64,000 nucleotides of DNA from Mumia sp. ZJ1417 (GCF_014127285.1 NZ_CP059901.1:3348001-3412000); one strand, 5' to 3'; shown: positions 1 to 12,189, counted from the first letter of the stretch. Numbers and translations are program-made. Notes: a model not told the origin generated them from the letters alone.

Positions 1-467
1 GTCGCGTTGAGCTCGAGGACCTTCGCGAGCAGGGTCGGCCCGAACTCCTCGACGGTCGCGCGGATCGGGACTCCGGTCCCGGCCCCGCCGAGGCTGAAGA
101 ACTCCGTACGGGTCGCGGCCGGCTCCCAGTCCTGCCCGATGCTCTCCGTACGAGCCGACAGCGCCTCGCTCGGCGTCCCGGCGACGGCGATGCCGGAGAG
201 GTCGCCCTTGATGTCGGCGGCGAACACCGGGACGCCGTGGGCCGCGATCTGCTCGGCGAGCACCTGCAGCGTCTTCGTCTTGCCCGTACCGGTGGCACCC
301 GCGACGAGGCCGTGGCGGTTGAGCATCGCGACAGGGATCCGCACCTGCGCCTGCGGCCGCGCCTCGCCATCCTCGACGAGGGCGCCGAGGATCACCGCCG
401 GCTGCGCGAACGTGTACGCCGCGGCCTCCTCGGCCGCCCTGCGTGCCTCGTCCGCGTCGTCGCTCAT
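1..467 (-). CDS. HerA-like helicase domain protein (DUF853 type), 5' part only
   Basis: This is the first 155 codons of a P-loop ATPase; the rest lies outside the window. The visible part opens with an acidic, Ala-rich helix and carries a Walker A motif GATGTGKT at about residues 57-64, followed by FAADIKGDLSG, the pattern of bacterial HerA-like (DUF853) proteins, in which a nucleotide-binding loop is followed by an Asp-Lys-Gly segment. Family members are thought to be hexameric DNA-translocating ATPases, but the actinobacterial branch has no firmly known role. The ATG at 465-467 has only a weak ribosome binding site. It follows guaB3 on the same strand after 64 bp. The family is reasonably sure; the function is not. 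Confidence 0.8.
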   Translation of the reverse strand, partial: MSDDADEARRAAEEAAAYTFAQPAVILGALVEDGEARPQAQVRIPVAMLNRHGLVAGATGTGKTKTLQVLAEQIAAHGVPVFAADIKGDLSGIAVAGTPSEALSARTESIGQDWEPAATRTEFFSLGGAGTGVPIRATVEEFGPTLLAKVLELNA

Positions 468-531
468 GACTCACATCCAAGCGCCGACCCGGCGGGGTGT
501 CACGCCGAGCCGCCGTGCCGCCGAGCAGGCG

Positions 532-1635
532 CTACTGGACGACGACCTCGACGCGCTGGAACTCCTTGAGCTCCGTGTAGCCGGTCGTCGCCATCGCCCG
601 GCGCAGCGCGCCGATGAGGTTCATCGTGCCGTCAGGCGCCGTCGACGGGCCGAACAGGACCGACTCGAACGACCCGACCGTCCCGAGATCGATGCGCTGC
701 CCGCGCGGAAGGTCGGAGTGCCACGCCTCGGCACCCCAGTGGAACCCTCGCCCGGGAGCCTCAGCGGCCCGTGCGAACGGCGAGCCGACCATCACCGCGT
801 CCGCGCCGCAGGCGATCGCCTTGGCGAGGTCGCCGCTGTGTCCGACCGAGCCGTCGGCGATGACGTGCACATAGCGGCCGCCGGACTCGTCGAGGTAGTC
901 ACGACGCGCCGCGGCGACGTCGGCCACCGCGCTCGCCATCGGGACCGCGACGCCGAGCACCTGACGGGTCGTGTGTGCCGCTCCCCCGCCGAAGCCGACG
1001 AGCACGCCCGCAGCACCCGTCCGCATGAGGTGCAGGGCCGCCTGGTGCGTGGCGCAGCCGCCGACGATCACGGGGATGTCGAGCTCGTAGATGAACTCCT
1101 TGAGGTTCAGCGGCTCGGTCTGGCCGGAGACGTGCTCGGCCGACACGGTCGTGCCGCGGATGACGAACAGGTCGACTCCCGAGTCGACGACCGTCTGCGC
1201 GAACTGCTTCGTCCGCTGCGGCGAGAGCGCGCCGGCGACGGTCACGCCCGCGTCGCGGATCTGCTTGAGCCGCTCGTGGATCAGCTCGGCCTTGATCGGC
1301 TCCTCGTAGATGCGCTGGAGCCGCACCGTCGCCTCGCGCGGCTCGAGGGTCGCCACCTCCTCGAGGAGCGGGACCGGGTCGTCGTAGCGCGTCCACAGGC
1401 CCTCGAGGTCGATGACGCCGAGGCCACCGAGCTTGCCGAGCATGATCGCGGTCTCCGGCGACATGACCGAGTCCATCGGCGCCGCGACGACCGGGATCTC
1501 GAACCGGTACGCGTCGATCTGCCACGCCGTCGAGACCTCTTCGGGGTCACGGGTACGGCGGCTCGGCACAATCGCGATGTCGTCGAACGCGTACGCCCTG
1601 CGGCCGCGCTTGGCGGCGCCGATCTCGATGTCCAT
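532..1635 (-). CDS. guaB3: GuaB3 family IMP dehydrogenase-related protein
   Basis: A 367-residue TIM-barrel protein of the IMP dehydrogenase/GMP reductase superfamily, without the CBS pair found in the neighbouring GuaB. Conserved stretches include AAPMDSVMSP near residue 51, the phosphate-binding HVIADGSVGHSGD region, and a flap region. The loop that in IMP dehydrogenase holds the catalytic Cys (SICTTR in the adjacent gene) reads AAHTTR, so His221 stands where the nucleophile would be. Standard IMPDH chemistry is therefore doubtful. In actinobacteria this paralog typically follows guaB, as here with a 50 bp gap. A TAGACT hexamer at 1642-1647 lies 6 nt before the ATG and no clear Shine-Dalgarno is present, which hints at a leaderless transcript. 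Confidence 0.88.
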   Translation of the reverse strand: MDIEIGAAKRGRRAYAFDDIAIVPSRRTRDPEEVSTAWQIDAYRFEIPVVAAPMDSVMSPETAIMLGKLGGLGVIDLEGLWTRYDDPVPLLEEVATLEPREATVRLQRIYEEPIKAELIHERLKQIRDAGVTVAGALSPQRTKQFAQTVVDSGVDLFVIRGTTVSAEHVSGQTEPLNLKEFIYELDIPVIVGGCATHQAALHLMRTGAAGVLVGFGGGAAHTTRQVLGVAVPMASAVADVAAARRDYLDESGGRYVHVIADGSVGHSGDLAKAIACGADAVMVGSPFARAAEAPGRGFHWGAEAWHSDLPRGQRIDLGTVGSFESVLFGPSTAPDGTMNLIGALRRAMATTGYTELKEFQRVEVVVQ

Positions 1636-1685
1636 GACCGCAGTCTAGTGAGGCCACCCGCGGCCGTCCGACCCCGTACGGGCGG

Positions 1686-3308
<1,623 letters not shown>

Positions 3309-4118
3309 TCACCCCCGAGTCTCGACCTCCGAGCCCCACAGGCCGGAGAGCCACCAGGGCCGGTCGCGATCGCTCGTGCGGTCGTCACGGTCGCCACGGT
3401 CGTCGTCGCCACGGCCCCGGTCATCGTCGTGGTCGTCGCGATCGCGGTCGGACTCTTCGCCGCGCGGCTCCCTCGGGTCGGGCGTCCAGGGAGGGGCCGG
3501 CGTGGGCGATGCGGTCGGCGGCGTGCCCGGGGGCGCAGGAGGCCCGTCGGACGGACGCCTGTCCTGCGGCTCCTTCTCGTCGCGGTCGCCACCGTCTGCG
3601 CGCGACTCGTCGCTCGCGAGCTGGTCGCCGGAGACGGACCGGCTCGCGAGCGCGTCCGCGTCGGCACGCCCGGCGACCATCTTCGGCGACGTCGGCGCAG
3701 CGGTGGCCGGAGGCGTACGCGGAGCCCGCGCGTCACTGGCGTTCGGGTCGGCAAGCCCCTCGCCCAGACCTACGGCCCGCTCGACGACGAACTGCAGCGG
3801 CGCGACGGGGTTGCCGGCGACCGCCTGGCTGACCCCCATCGACAACAGCACGGCAGCAGCCGTGCCCATCGTCGCGGCCCGACGCGTGTGGCGGGCCGCG
3901 ACAGGGGCGACATGGCGACGGTGCGAGCGGCCGGCGCGCAGCGGGACGGGCGCCGGAAGAGCCTCCTTCGAGGTCGTCGGCGTCGCAGCCGCGTCGTCGA
4001 GCAGGACCGCTCGCCACGACGCCAGCGCCTCGAAGACGGGGTCGTCCGGGACATCGCCCGCGATCAGCGCGTCGAGCAGCTCGTCGTCGTGTGCGACGGG
4101 GTCATAAATGCCGCTCAT
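3309..4118 (-). CDS. rsdA: anti-sigma-D factor RsdA-like membrane protein
   Basis: A 269-residue protein whose N-terminal 45 residues (acidic, with [11 protein letters not shown]) resemble the short sigma-D-binding segment of RsdA rather than a zinc anti-sigma domain. A basic region and one hydrophobic helix at about residues 82-102 follow. The C-terminal 130 residues are Pro-, Asp- and Arg-rich low complexity ending in [10 protein letters not shown], probably extracytoplasmic. Its ATG overlaps the stop of sigD by 4 bp, so the two are translationally coupled. In M. tuberculosis RsdA holds SigD until it is degraded; the same role is inferred here from position and N-terminus. The tail is compositionally biased and its function is unknown. 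Confidence 0.75.
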   Translation of the reverse strand: MSGIYDPVAHDDELLDALIAGDVPDDPVFEALASWRAVLLDDAAATPTTSKEALPAPVPLRAGRSHRRHVAPVAARHTRRAATMGTAAAVLLSMGVSQAVAGNPVAPLQFVVERAVGLGEGLADPNASDARAPRTPPATAAPTSPKMVAGRADADALASRSVSGDQLASDESRADGGDRDEKEPQDRRPSDGPPAPPGTPPTASPTPAPPWTPDPREPRGEESDRDRDDHDDDRGRGDDDRGDRDDRTSDRDRPWWLSGLWGSEVETRG

Positions 4119-4714
4119 GCACGCACCTCCCCTCGCGTGATCTCACGGGCCCGGTGCAGCGCACGCAGCCGCTGGAGCGCGCGGTGCTGAGCGATCCGGA
4201 CAGCGCCGGCCGTCATACCCATGGTCATGCCGACATCGGCCGCGCTCAGGCCCATCGCGACGCGGAGGACCAGCACCTCGCGGAGACGCTCGGGCAGCGA
4301 GTCGAGGAGGTCGAGCACGTCCTTCGCTTCGAACCGGTCGAGGACCTCGCTCTCGGCCGACGCCGCGGTGTCGCCGAGGTCGGGGACGACCTCGACGAAG
4401 ATGTGCCGCGACCGGTACGCGCTGCGCTGCGCGTCGGCAACCTTGCGGCTGCCGATCGCGTACACGAACGCCTCGAACGGGACACCGTGGTCCTCGAACG
4501 TCGGAAGTGCCTGGAAGACGGCGATGCAGATCTCCTGCGCGACGTCGTCGGCCAGCTGCCCTCCGTCGCGATAGCCCGACAGGCGGGCGCGACAGTAGCG
4601 GTGCGAGACCGTACGGACGTCTCGCATCAACGCATCCATGACGTCGCTGTCGCCGATCGCACGGTGCGCGAGATCGGTCAGGTCAGCCTCGCCGGCGAGG
4701 TGGCTGGGGAGCAT
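4115..4714 (-). CDS. sigD: ECF RNA polymerase sigma factor SigD/ShbA type
   Basis: A 199-residue ECF sigma factor. Sigma region 2 is visible around [16 protein letters not shown] and region 4 as [16 protein letters not shown] followed by a helix-turn-helix with [16 protein letters not shown] chose the ATG at 4712-4714 because a GGAGG lies 10 nt upstream; a GTG at 4816 would add 34 residues with no clear ribosome binding site. It precedes and overlaps the rsdA-like gene and is followed by guaB, the context of SigD in mycobacteria and related sigma factors in Streptomyces. Its regulon cannot be read from this window. The sigma-factor call is firm; the SigD name rests on synteny. Confidence 0.88.
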   Translation of the reverse strand: MLPSHLAGEADLTDLAHRAIGDSDVMDALMRDVRTVSHRYCRARLSGYRDGGQLADDVAQEICIAVFQALPTFEDHGVPFEAFVYAIGSRKVADAQRSAYRSRHIFVEVVPDLGDTAASAESEVLDRFEAKDVLDLLDSLPERLREVLVLRVAMGLSAADVGMTMGMTAGAVRIAQHRALQRLRALHRAREITRGEVRA

Positions 4715-4841
4715 CGGGGGTCGTCCTCCAGGTCGGGCAGGGGTGAGACGGGTCCGAGGGCCAGGACGGCGCCCGAGCTGCGCCAGGACATACCGTCCCA
4801 CGTCCGCCCGCGACACGCCAGAACCGACGCGCCAGAACGAC

Positions 4842-4875
4842 GGACGGCCCGCCCCGGGAGAGGGGCGGGCCGTCC
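4842..4875 (-). terminator. intrinsic terminator after groEL
   Basis: A perfect 14 bp inverted repeat (arms 4842-4855 and 4862-4875, GC-rich, 6 nt loop) lies 36 bp past the groEL stop and before sigD. It lacks a U-tract, as is common for actinobacterial terminators. Confidence 0.8.
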
Positions 4876-4910
4876 AGTGACTCGTGCCGCAGCTGGCGGC
4901 GCGAACGACG

Positions 4911-6913
<2,003 letters not shown>

Positions 6914-7037
6914 TTGTCGACCTCCCCTTTCGGTGTGACCCCGTACGCGGTTGTTCACCCGTACGACATGACTGGGAATGTGGTCCTGCGCGGTGCTTGC
7001 ACGCACGCCGTCGCGGGGATCGTGCGCCGCTGCACCG

Positions 7038-7064
7038 TTAGCACCCAGGATACGAGAGTGCTAA
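7038..7064 (-). promoter_or_regulatory. CIRCE operator 1 (HrcA site)
   Basis: TTAGCACCC, a 9 nt spacer, then GAGTGCTAA matches the CIRCE consensus TTAGCACTC-N9-GAGTGCTAA with one change. It lies just downstream of the groES -10, over the expected transcription start. Confidence 0.93.
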
Positions 7065-7069
7065 CCCCC

Positions 7070-7098
7070 ACCGTAGGACGGGGCTAGCACTCGGTCAA
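7070..7098 (-). promoter_or_regulatory. groESL promoter
   Basis: On the minus strand TTGACC (7093-7098) and TACGGT (7070-7075) are separated by exactly 17 bp, a strong housekeeping-type promoter. The -35 falls in the spacer of CIRCE 2, and CIRCE 1 begins 6 bp beyond the -10. Confidence 0.82.
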
Positions 7099-7110
7099 GC
7101 AGAGTGCCAA
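7084..7110 (-). promoter_or_regulatory. CIRCE operator 2 (HrcA site)
   Basis: CTAGCACTC, a 9 nt spacer (GGTCAAGCA), then GAGTGCCAA is a second CIRCE with two changes from consensus, 20 bp upstream of the first. Its spacer contains the -35, so bound HrcA would block polymerase. Confidence 0.9.
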
Positions 7111-7135
7111 TCAGTGCCGCTGCCAGACTGGGGCC

Positions 7136-8341
7136 ATGGAGCTCGCGACGTTCGAACTGCTCCTCGGCGCGCAGGGGCAGCGGGTGCTCCACGAGGCGGC
7201 CGAGTCGTACGGGCGCGTCGACGACCTCACCCTCGGGACACGGCTGCGAGCAGCCGGGCATCCTCCCGAGCTGGTCGCCGCCGCGATCGGGCAGGTCGCG
7301 CTGCGCCGACGTGCCGCGTCCAAGCTCGGCGCGGAGGCGGCATCGATGTACTTCACGCCGGACGCCCTCGAGCAGGCCACCCGCGCCGCCGTCTCGGCCC
7401 ACCGGGCAGACCGGCTGCAGACGCTCGGCCCGCGCACGCTGGTCGACCTCGGATGCGGCATCGGGGCCGACCTGGTCTCCTTCGCCCGGGCGGGACTGCA
7501 CGTGCACGGCGTCGAGCTCGACCCGGTCCGCGCGGCGATGGCCCGCAAGAACCTCGCCGTGCTCGGCCTGCGCGGGACGGTCGAGCTCGTGGATGCGACC
7601 ACGGTCGACACCGCCTCGTACGACGTGGCCTTTGTCGACCCTGCGCGCCGCGACGGCCGAGGGCGGACGTTCGACCCGCAGGCGTTCACCCCGCCCTGGC
7701 CGTTCGTCGAGTCGCTGCTGGCCGGGCACGGTGTCGCCAAGGTGCTCCCGGGGATCGCGCACGACCTCGTCCCGGACGGTGTCGAGGCGGAGTGGGTCAG
7801 CGAGCGTGGCGACCTCGTGGAGGCCTGCCTGTGGGGGCGGGCGTTCGCCGGCGCCAGGCGGCGCGCGACCGTGCTGAACCCGACGCTGCTGGGCCCGCAA
7901 GGAACGGCCACGCTCACCGACGAGGACGCCCCCGAGGATACGCCCGCGGGCGAGCCCGGCGAGTGGTGGTACGAGCCGGACGACGCGGTGATCCGGGCCG
8001 GGCTCGTCACCGCGGTCGCCGCACTCACCGGCGGTTGGCTCGTCGACCCGCACATCGCGTACGTTTCCAGCGCGACCCTTGTCGTGACTCCGTACGCCCG
8101 CGCGTTCCGCGTCCTCGAGGAGCTGCCGTACCGCGAGAAGCAGCTGCGCGCCGCGTTGCGGGCACACGACGTCGGTACGCTGACCATCAAGAAGCGCGGC
8201 GTCTCCGTGGTCCCCGAGGTACTGGTGAAGCGCCTGAGGCTCACCGGATCGGTGACCGCGACCGTGATCCTCACCCGGGTCCAGGGCGAGGGTCGGGCCT
8301 TCCTCGTCGAGCCGGTCAGCGCACCCCGCGCATCTGCTTGA
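7136..8341 (+). CDS. class I SAM-dependent methyltransferase with THUMP-like C-terminal domain
   Basis: A 401-residue protein. An N-terminal helical part is followed by a Rossmann methyltransferase with the SAM motif LVDLGCGIGADLVSFA at about residues 101-116, an acidic residue in VELDPVRAAM, and VAFVDPARRDGRG in the place of the catalytic motif. The last 80 residues (LTIKKRGVSVVPEVLVKRL) match the THUMP-like RNA-associated domain found at the end of this actinobacterial family, so an RNA substrate is likely; which one is unknown. It diverges from groES. CAGACT at 7124-7129 lies 6 nt before the ATG, so the mRNA may be leaderless. Its end overlaps the convergent transporter gene by 26 bp. Confidence 0.82.
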   Translation: MELATFELLLGAQGQRVLHEAAESYGRVDDLTLGTRLRAAGHPPELVAAAIGQVALRRRAASKLGAEAASMYFTPDALEQATRAAVSAHRADRLQTLGPRTLVDLGCGIGADLVSFARAGLHVHGVELDPVRAAMARKNLAVLGLRGTVELVDATTVDTASYDVAFVDPARRDGRGRTFDPQAFTPPWPFVESLLAGHGVAKVLPGIAHDLVPDGVEAEWVSERGDLVEACLWGRAFAGARRRATVLNPTLLGPQGTATLTDEDAPEDTPAGEPGEWWYEPDDAVIRAGLVTAVAALTGGWLVDPHIAYVSSATLVVTPYARAFRVLEELPYREKQLRAALRAHDVGTLTIKKRGVSVVPEVLVKRLRLTGSVTATVILTRVQGEGRAFLVEPVSAPRASA

Positions 8342-9797
8342 GCACCCACCGGCTGATCAGCGCCAGCGCCAGCCCGATGGCGATCGCGACCGCCCCGAGG
8401 ATCCCGAAGTAGCGGCCCTCCTGCCCCGCGTCGAACAGGCGCGTGTACTGCTTCGCCAGCGTCCCCGACAACGCACTGCCGAGCGACACCGAGAGGAAGA
8501 ACAGCGCCACCATCTGCGTCTGGAACGCCTGCGGGGCGAGCTTGGTCGACGCCGACAGGCCGACCGGGGAGATGAGCAGCTCGGCGACGGTGAACACGAG
8601 CAGGATCACCACCATCGACGTCAGTGGCACCGAGCTCGGCGCGGCGTTCGCGAAGGGCAGGAACAGCAGGAAGCCGGTGCCCATCACGATCGCTCCCCCG
8701 GCGAACTTCATCGGCGTCGACGGCTGCCGGGTGCCGAGCTTGGTCCACAGCGCGGCAAAGACGCCGGCGAGCACGATGATGTAGACGGGGTTGATCGCGT
8801 TGACCCAGGAGACAGGCATCTCCCACCCGAGGATGTCCCGGTCGAGCTGCTTGTCCGCATAGATGGGGACCACCGTGAACTGTTGCTGGTAGAGCGCCCA
8901 GAACGCGGCGCTCGTGACGAAGAGCGGGATGAACGCGACCACCCGCGAGCGCTCCACCGAGGTGATGCGGCGGCTGGAGAGGATCACCGCGAAGTAGGCG
9001 ACCGACGAGGCCAGCACCACCCAGACGACGACGTCGGACAGGTTGTCGGCCGTGAGCAGCCCGGCCAGGGCAGCCCCAGCGATCACCACGACGATGCAGG
9101 CACCGACGACGACCCAGCGCACATACTGGGCGCGCGGGAGAGGGTTCGACGCGACCCGCGTCTCGGCGGGGATGCGGTGACGCCCCATCGCGTACTGGAC
9201 GAGGCCGATCGTCATGCCGATCGCGGCGAGCCCGAAGCCGTAGTGGAAGCCGAGCTCGGTCTGCGCGAGTCCGGTCAGCAGCGGCCCGAGGAACGCGCCG
9301 AGGTTGATCCCGAGGTAGAACAGCGAGAAGCCGCCGTCGCGCCGCGGATCGCCCGCGTCGTACAGCGAACCGACCATCGACGTGGCGTTGGCCTTCACGC
9401 CGCCGCTGCCGAGGGCGATGCACACGAGCCCGACGCCGACCCCGGCCAGGCCGGGGATCACCGCGAGCGACAGATGCCCGACGACGATGACGATCGCGCT
9501 GAAGAACAGCACCCGCTCCTCACCGAGGAGCCGGTCGGCCAGCCAGGCGGCGAGGATCGTCGACAGGTAGACCATGCCGCCGTACGCGCCCACGATGCTC
9601 GTCGCCGCGCCCTCGTCGAGGCCGAGCCCGCCCCTCGACGCGGAGTAGTAGAGATAGATCGCGAGGATGCCCTGCATCCCATAGAACGAGAAGCGCTCCC
9701 ACATCTCCACGCCGAACAGCGTCGCGAGCGGCCGCGGGTGCCCGAAGAACGAGCGGTCGGTGCGGCTGTCGTACGCCGTCGGCTCCTGCCTCGCCAT
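8316..9797 (-). CDS. POT family proton-dependent oligopeptide transporter
   Basis: A 493-residue polytopic membrane protein of the POT/PTR branch of the major facilitator superfamily, which imports di- and tripeptides with protons. The signature EMWERFSFYGMQ supplies the ExxER proton-coupling motif in the first helix, followed by about 14 hydrophobic helices, as in DtpT-type bacterial members. The ATG at 9795-9797 was chosen because GAAGAG precedes it and it places the ExxER motif at the usual distance; an upstream in-frame ATG would add 31 charged residues. It ends in a convergent overlap with the methyltransferase gene. Confidence 0.9.
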   Translation of the reverse strand: MARQEPTAYDSRTDRSFFGHPRPLATLFGVEMWERFSFYGMQGILAIYLYYSASRGGLGLDEGAATSIVGAYGGMVYLSTILAAWLADRLLGEERVLFFSAIVIVVGHLSLAVIPGLAGVGVGLVCIALGSGGVKANATSMVGSLYDAGDPRRDGGFSLFYLGINLGAFLGPLLTGLAQTELGFHYGFGLAAIGMTIGLVQYAMGRHRIPAETRVASNPLPRAQYVRWVVVGACIVVVIAGAALAGLLTADNLSDVVVWVVLASSVAYFAVILSSRRITSVERSRVVAFIPLFVTSAAFWALYQQQFTVVPIYADKQLDRDILGWEMPVSWVNAINPVYIIVLAGVFAALWTKLGTRQPSTPMKFAGGAIVMGTGFLLFLPFANAAPSSVPLTSMVVILLVFTVAELLISPVGLSASTKLAPQAFQTQMVALFFLSVSLGSALSGTLAKQYTRLFDAGQEGRYFGILGAVAIAIGLALALISRWVLKQMRGVR

Positions 9798-9858
9798 CTC
9801 TTCACGGTCGCAGCGCGGACGCGATCGAGCCACCTGGCGTACGGCCCCGGACGCACCG

Positions 9859-9890
9859 GTGGCGGGGCACCCCTCACGGTGCCCCGCCAC
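9859..9890 (-). terminator. intrinsic terminator of the Ig-repeat protein gene
   Basis: GTGGCGGGGCAC and GTGCCCCGCCAC form a perfect 12 bp stem with an 8 nt loop, 20 bp past the stop at 9911 and before the transporter start. Confidence 0.8.
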
Positions 9891-9910
9891 GGGCGGTCAT
9901 CGAGCGGCTG

Positions 9911-12082
9911 TCAGCGCGGGAAGTGCTGCAGCAGCTTGCAGGCGAGCCACTTGAGCCACTTGAACGGCTCACGCAGCGGGTTGGGCTGCGGACCGCACTT
10001 GTCGACCGGGGGCTCCGACGCCTTCTTGACGGTCACGGTCACCTTGCCGGTGGCCGTGCCGCCCTTGCCGTCGTCCACCGTGTAGGTGAACGTGTCGGTG
10101 CCGGAGAACCCGGCCTTCGGTGTGTACGTCACGGTCGCGCCGCTGCCGCTCACCGCGCCCCCTGCCGGCTGGGTGTACGAGTACGCCAGCGGGTCACCGT
10201 CGGCGTCGGCACCCTTCAGCGCGATCGCGACCGCCTTGCCCTGATCGGTCGTCGCCGACACGTCACCCGCCGTGGGCGGTGTGTTCGTCGGCGGCTCCTC
10301 GACCTCCTTCACCGTCACTGTCACCGTGCCCGTCGCTTCGGCCTCACCGTCGGACACGGTGTAGTCGAAGCTGTCGGTCCCGAAGAACCCGTCGTCCGGC
10401 GTGTACGTGACCGTCGCGCCCGACCCGGAGACCGTGCCGTTGGCAGGCTCGGTGTACGAGTACGTCAGCGCGTCCCCGTCGGCGTCCGCACCCTTGAGCG
10501 TGACCTCGACGGCCTTGCCCTCGTCGGTCGTCGCCGACACGTCACCCGCCGTGGGCGGCGTGTTCGTCGGCGGCTCCTCGACCTCCTTCACAGTGACCGT
10601 CACCGCGGCGGTCGCGGTGTCGGTGCCGTCCGAGACGGTGTAAGAGAAGGCGTCCTCGCCGAAGAACCCGTCGTCCGGCGTGTACGTCACGGTCGCACCC
10701 GAGCCGCTCACCGTGCCGTTCGCCGGCTGGGTGTAGGTGTAGGTGAGTGCGTCACCATCGGCATCCGCACCCTTGAGCGTGACCTCGACGGCCTTGCCTT
10801 CGTCCGTCGAGGCACTCACGGCCTCGGCGGTCGGGGGCGTGTTGGGCTCGGCCACGTCACGGACCGTGATCGCCACGGTTGCCGTGTCGGTGCCGCCCTT
10901 GCCGTCGTTCACCGTGAACGTGAAGGCGTCGTTGCCCACGAACCCGTCCTCGGGCGTGTACGTCACCGCCGGACCGTCACCTGTCACCTCGCCGTTCTCC
11001 GGCTGGGTGTAGGTGTACGAGAGGTCGTCACCGTCGGCATCGCTCGCCGCGAGCGTGATGTCGACCGGCGTGTCCTCGTCGGTCGTCGCCGATCCGTCGA
11101 GCGCGACCGGCGCGGCGTTCGGCTTCTCGCCGACTGTCACGCTGACGGTTCCCGTCGCCTCGGCCTCGCCGTCGGAGACGGTGTAGGTGAACGAGTCGCT
11201 GCCGGAGAACCCGTCGGCCGGGGTGTATGTCACGTCGGCTCCCGAGCCGCTGACCGACCCGTTCGCCGGGGTGCCGTACGTGTAGGTGAGTGCGTCACCG
11301 TCGGCGTCGGCGCCCTCGAGCGTGACGTCGACCGGGGTGCCGTACGCCGTCTCAGCCGAGACGTCGCCGGCGGTCGGCGGCGTGTTGACCGGGTCCGGAG
11401 CGACGATCGGGATCACGCCGAAGAGGTCGTCCGTCCCGCTGAGCGCACACTTCATCGAGACCGCGCCCTCACCGCCGATCAGCTCGCCGGCCGCGTTGCG
11501 GAGCGAGGCGACCACGTTGAACGCCTTCGGCATGTGGATGACGGCGTCGGTGGGTAGCTCGAGGTCCGGGTAGTCCTCGGTGCTCGGGACCGTGATCGGT
11601 GGGACGTCACCCTCGGTCGGGATCTTCCACGGGGTGCTCGCGTCGGCCGGGACCGGAGTCCAGTCGGCCGCCAGATTGGCGATGGGGTAGGTGAAGACGT
11701 CGGGCACACCCTCAGCGGTGACGGTGATGCTCGAGTCGTTGGAGTAGCCGCTCGCTTGCCGAGCCCCGAGCAGACCATAGGTCGCGTTGCGCAGGGTCTC
11801 TGGCAGCGTGAGCGTGATCTGCGTCTTGCGGGTGGGGATGACTTCGCCGGGCGCCACCTGATCGGGGACGGACACCTTGGCGTTGACCCCGACCGCGTGG
11901 TCGCCGAGCGGGAGCCCGGCGGCGACGACGTTGCAGGTGAACGTGAAGTCACGGTTGAGATCGGCTGCCTGAGCGGCACCCGCTCCCAAGGTCGTGACGG
12001 TCGCTGCCACACCGGCGACGAGTGCACCGGATGCGATGAGCGACAGTGGTTTGCGCACGACTGTGCGACGTGAAATGGACAT
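9911..12082 (-). CDS. secreted protein with five tandem bacterial Ig-like repeats
   Basis: 723 residues. Residues 1-40 form a signal peptide (Arg-Arg, hydrophobic core, cleavage near AQA-AD). Residues 41-230 form a domain with two Cys (50 and 212) that resembles the actinobacterial DUF6801 type. Five Ig/cadherin-like repeats of about 87 residues follow (near 234-318, 322-408, 413-500, 507-593, 600-688), each with NTPPTA-type openings, ADADGDALTY and VTYTPxDGFxGxDxFxYTVxDG. The tail, 695-723, is short, basic and aromatic with two Cys (696, 715) and has no LPxTG sorting motif or membrane anchor. GGAGGGG lies 4 nt before the ATG. A cell-surface or adhesive role is likely but not shown. Repeats 3-5 are nearly identical, also at DNA level. 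Confidence 0.85.
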   Translation of the reverse strand: MSISRRTVVRKPLSLIASGALVAGVAATVTTLGAGAAQAADLNRDFTFTCNVVAAGLPLGDHAVGVNAKVSVPDQVAPGEVIPTRKTQITLTLPETLRNATYGLLGARQASGYSNDSSITVTAEGVPDVFTYPIANLAADWTPVPADASTPWKIPTEGDVPPITVPSTEDYPDLELPTDAVIHMPKAFNVVASLRNAAGELIGGEGAVSMKCALSGTDDLFGVIPIVAPDPVNTPPTAGDVSAETAYGTPVDVTLEGADADGDALTYTYGTPANGSVSGSGADVTYTPADGFSGSDSFTYTVSDGEAEATGTVSVTVGEKPNAAPVALDGSATTDEDTPVDITLAASDADGDDLSYTYTQPENGEVTGDGPAVTYTPEDGFVGNDAFTFTVNDGKGGTDTATVAITVRDVAEPNTPPTAEAVSASTDEGKAVEVTLKGADADGDALTYTYTQPANGTVSGSGATVTYTPDDGFFGEDAFSYTVSDGTDTATAAVTVTVKEVEEPPTNTPPTAGDVSATTDEGKAVEVTLKGADADGDALTYSYTEPANGTVSGSGATVTYTPDDGFFGTDSFDYTVSDGEAEATGTVTVTVKEVEEPPTNTPPTAGDVSATTDQGKAVAIALKGADADGDPLAYSYTQPAGGAVSGSGATVTYTPKAGFSGTDTFTYTVDDGKGGTATGKVTVTVKKASEPPVDKCGPQPNPLREPFKWLKWLACKLLQHFPR
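9995..11385 (-). repeat. five in-frame tandem repeats of about 270-290 bp
   Basis: The coding DNA of the Ig-like modules recurs with a period near 285 bp. The most similar copies share long stretches around 10250-10330 and 10530-10610, including the linker encoding the EVEEPPTNTPPTAGDVSA region. The pattern indicates recent duplication or gene conversion of modules. Confidence 0.75.
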
Positions 12083-12145
12083 CGATCCCCTCCAGATCTC
12101 ACCGGACTCCCCCTCCAGGAGCCCGTTGTCCACGCCGGCGAACCG

Positions 12146-12165
12146 ACGTTACGGCTCAGTAACGT
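12146..12165. promoter_or_regulatory. palindrome over the -10 of the Ig-repeat protein gene
   Basis: ACGTTAC, 6 nt, GTAACGT is a perfect 7 bp inverted repeat. It covers most of the -10 hexamer and the predicted start point, so it looks like a repressor operator. The regulator is unknown. Confidence 0.45.
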
Positions 12166-12189
12166 AGCCGTGGTAACCAGGGGTTGCAA
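12161..12189 (-). promoter_or_regulatory. promoter of the Ig-repeat protein gene
   Basis: TTGCAA (12184-12189) and TACGTT (12161-12166) on the minus strand are 17 bp apart, giving a leader of about 70 nt before the ATG at 12082. A nested inverted repeat (AACCAGGG 12175-12182 with CCCTGGTT 12211-12218) spans the -35 region. Confidence 0.6.

Noticed and set aside
10250-10620. Regular direct repeats resembling a CRISPR or satellite array
   Set aside because: The period is about 285 bp, the repeats stay in frame, and they encode Ig-like modules; there are no short spacers.
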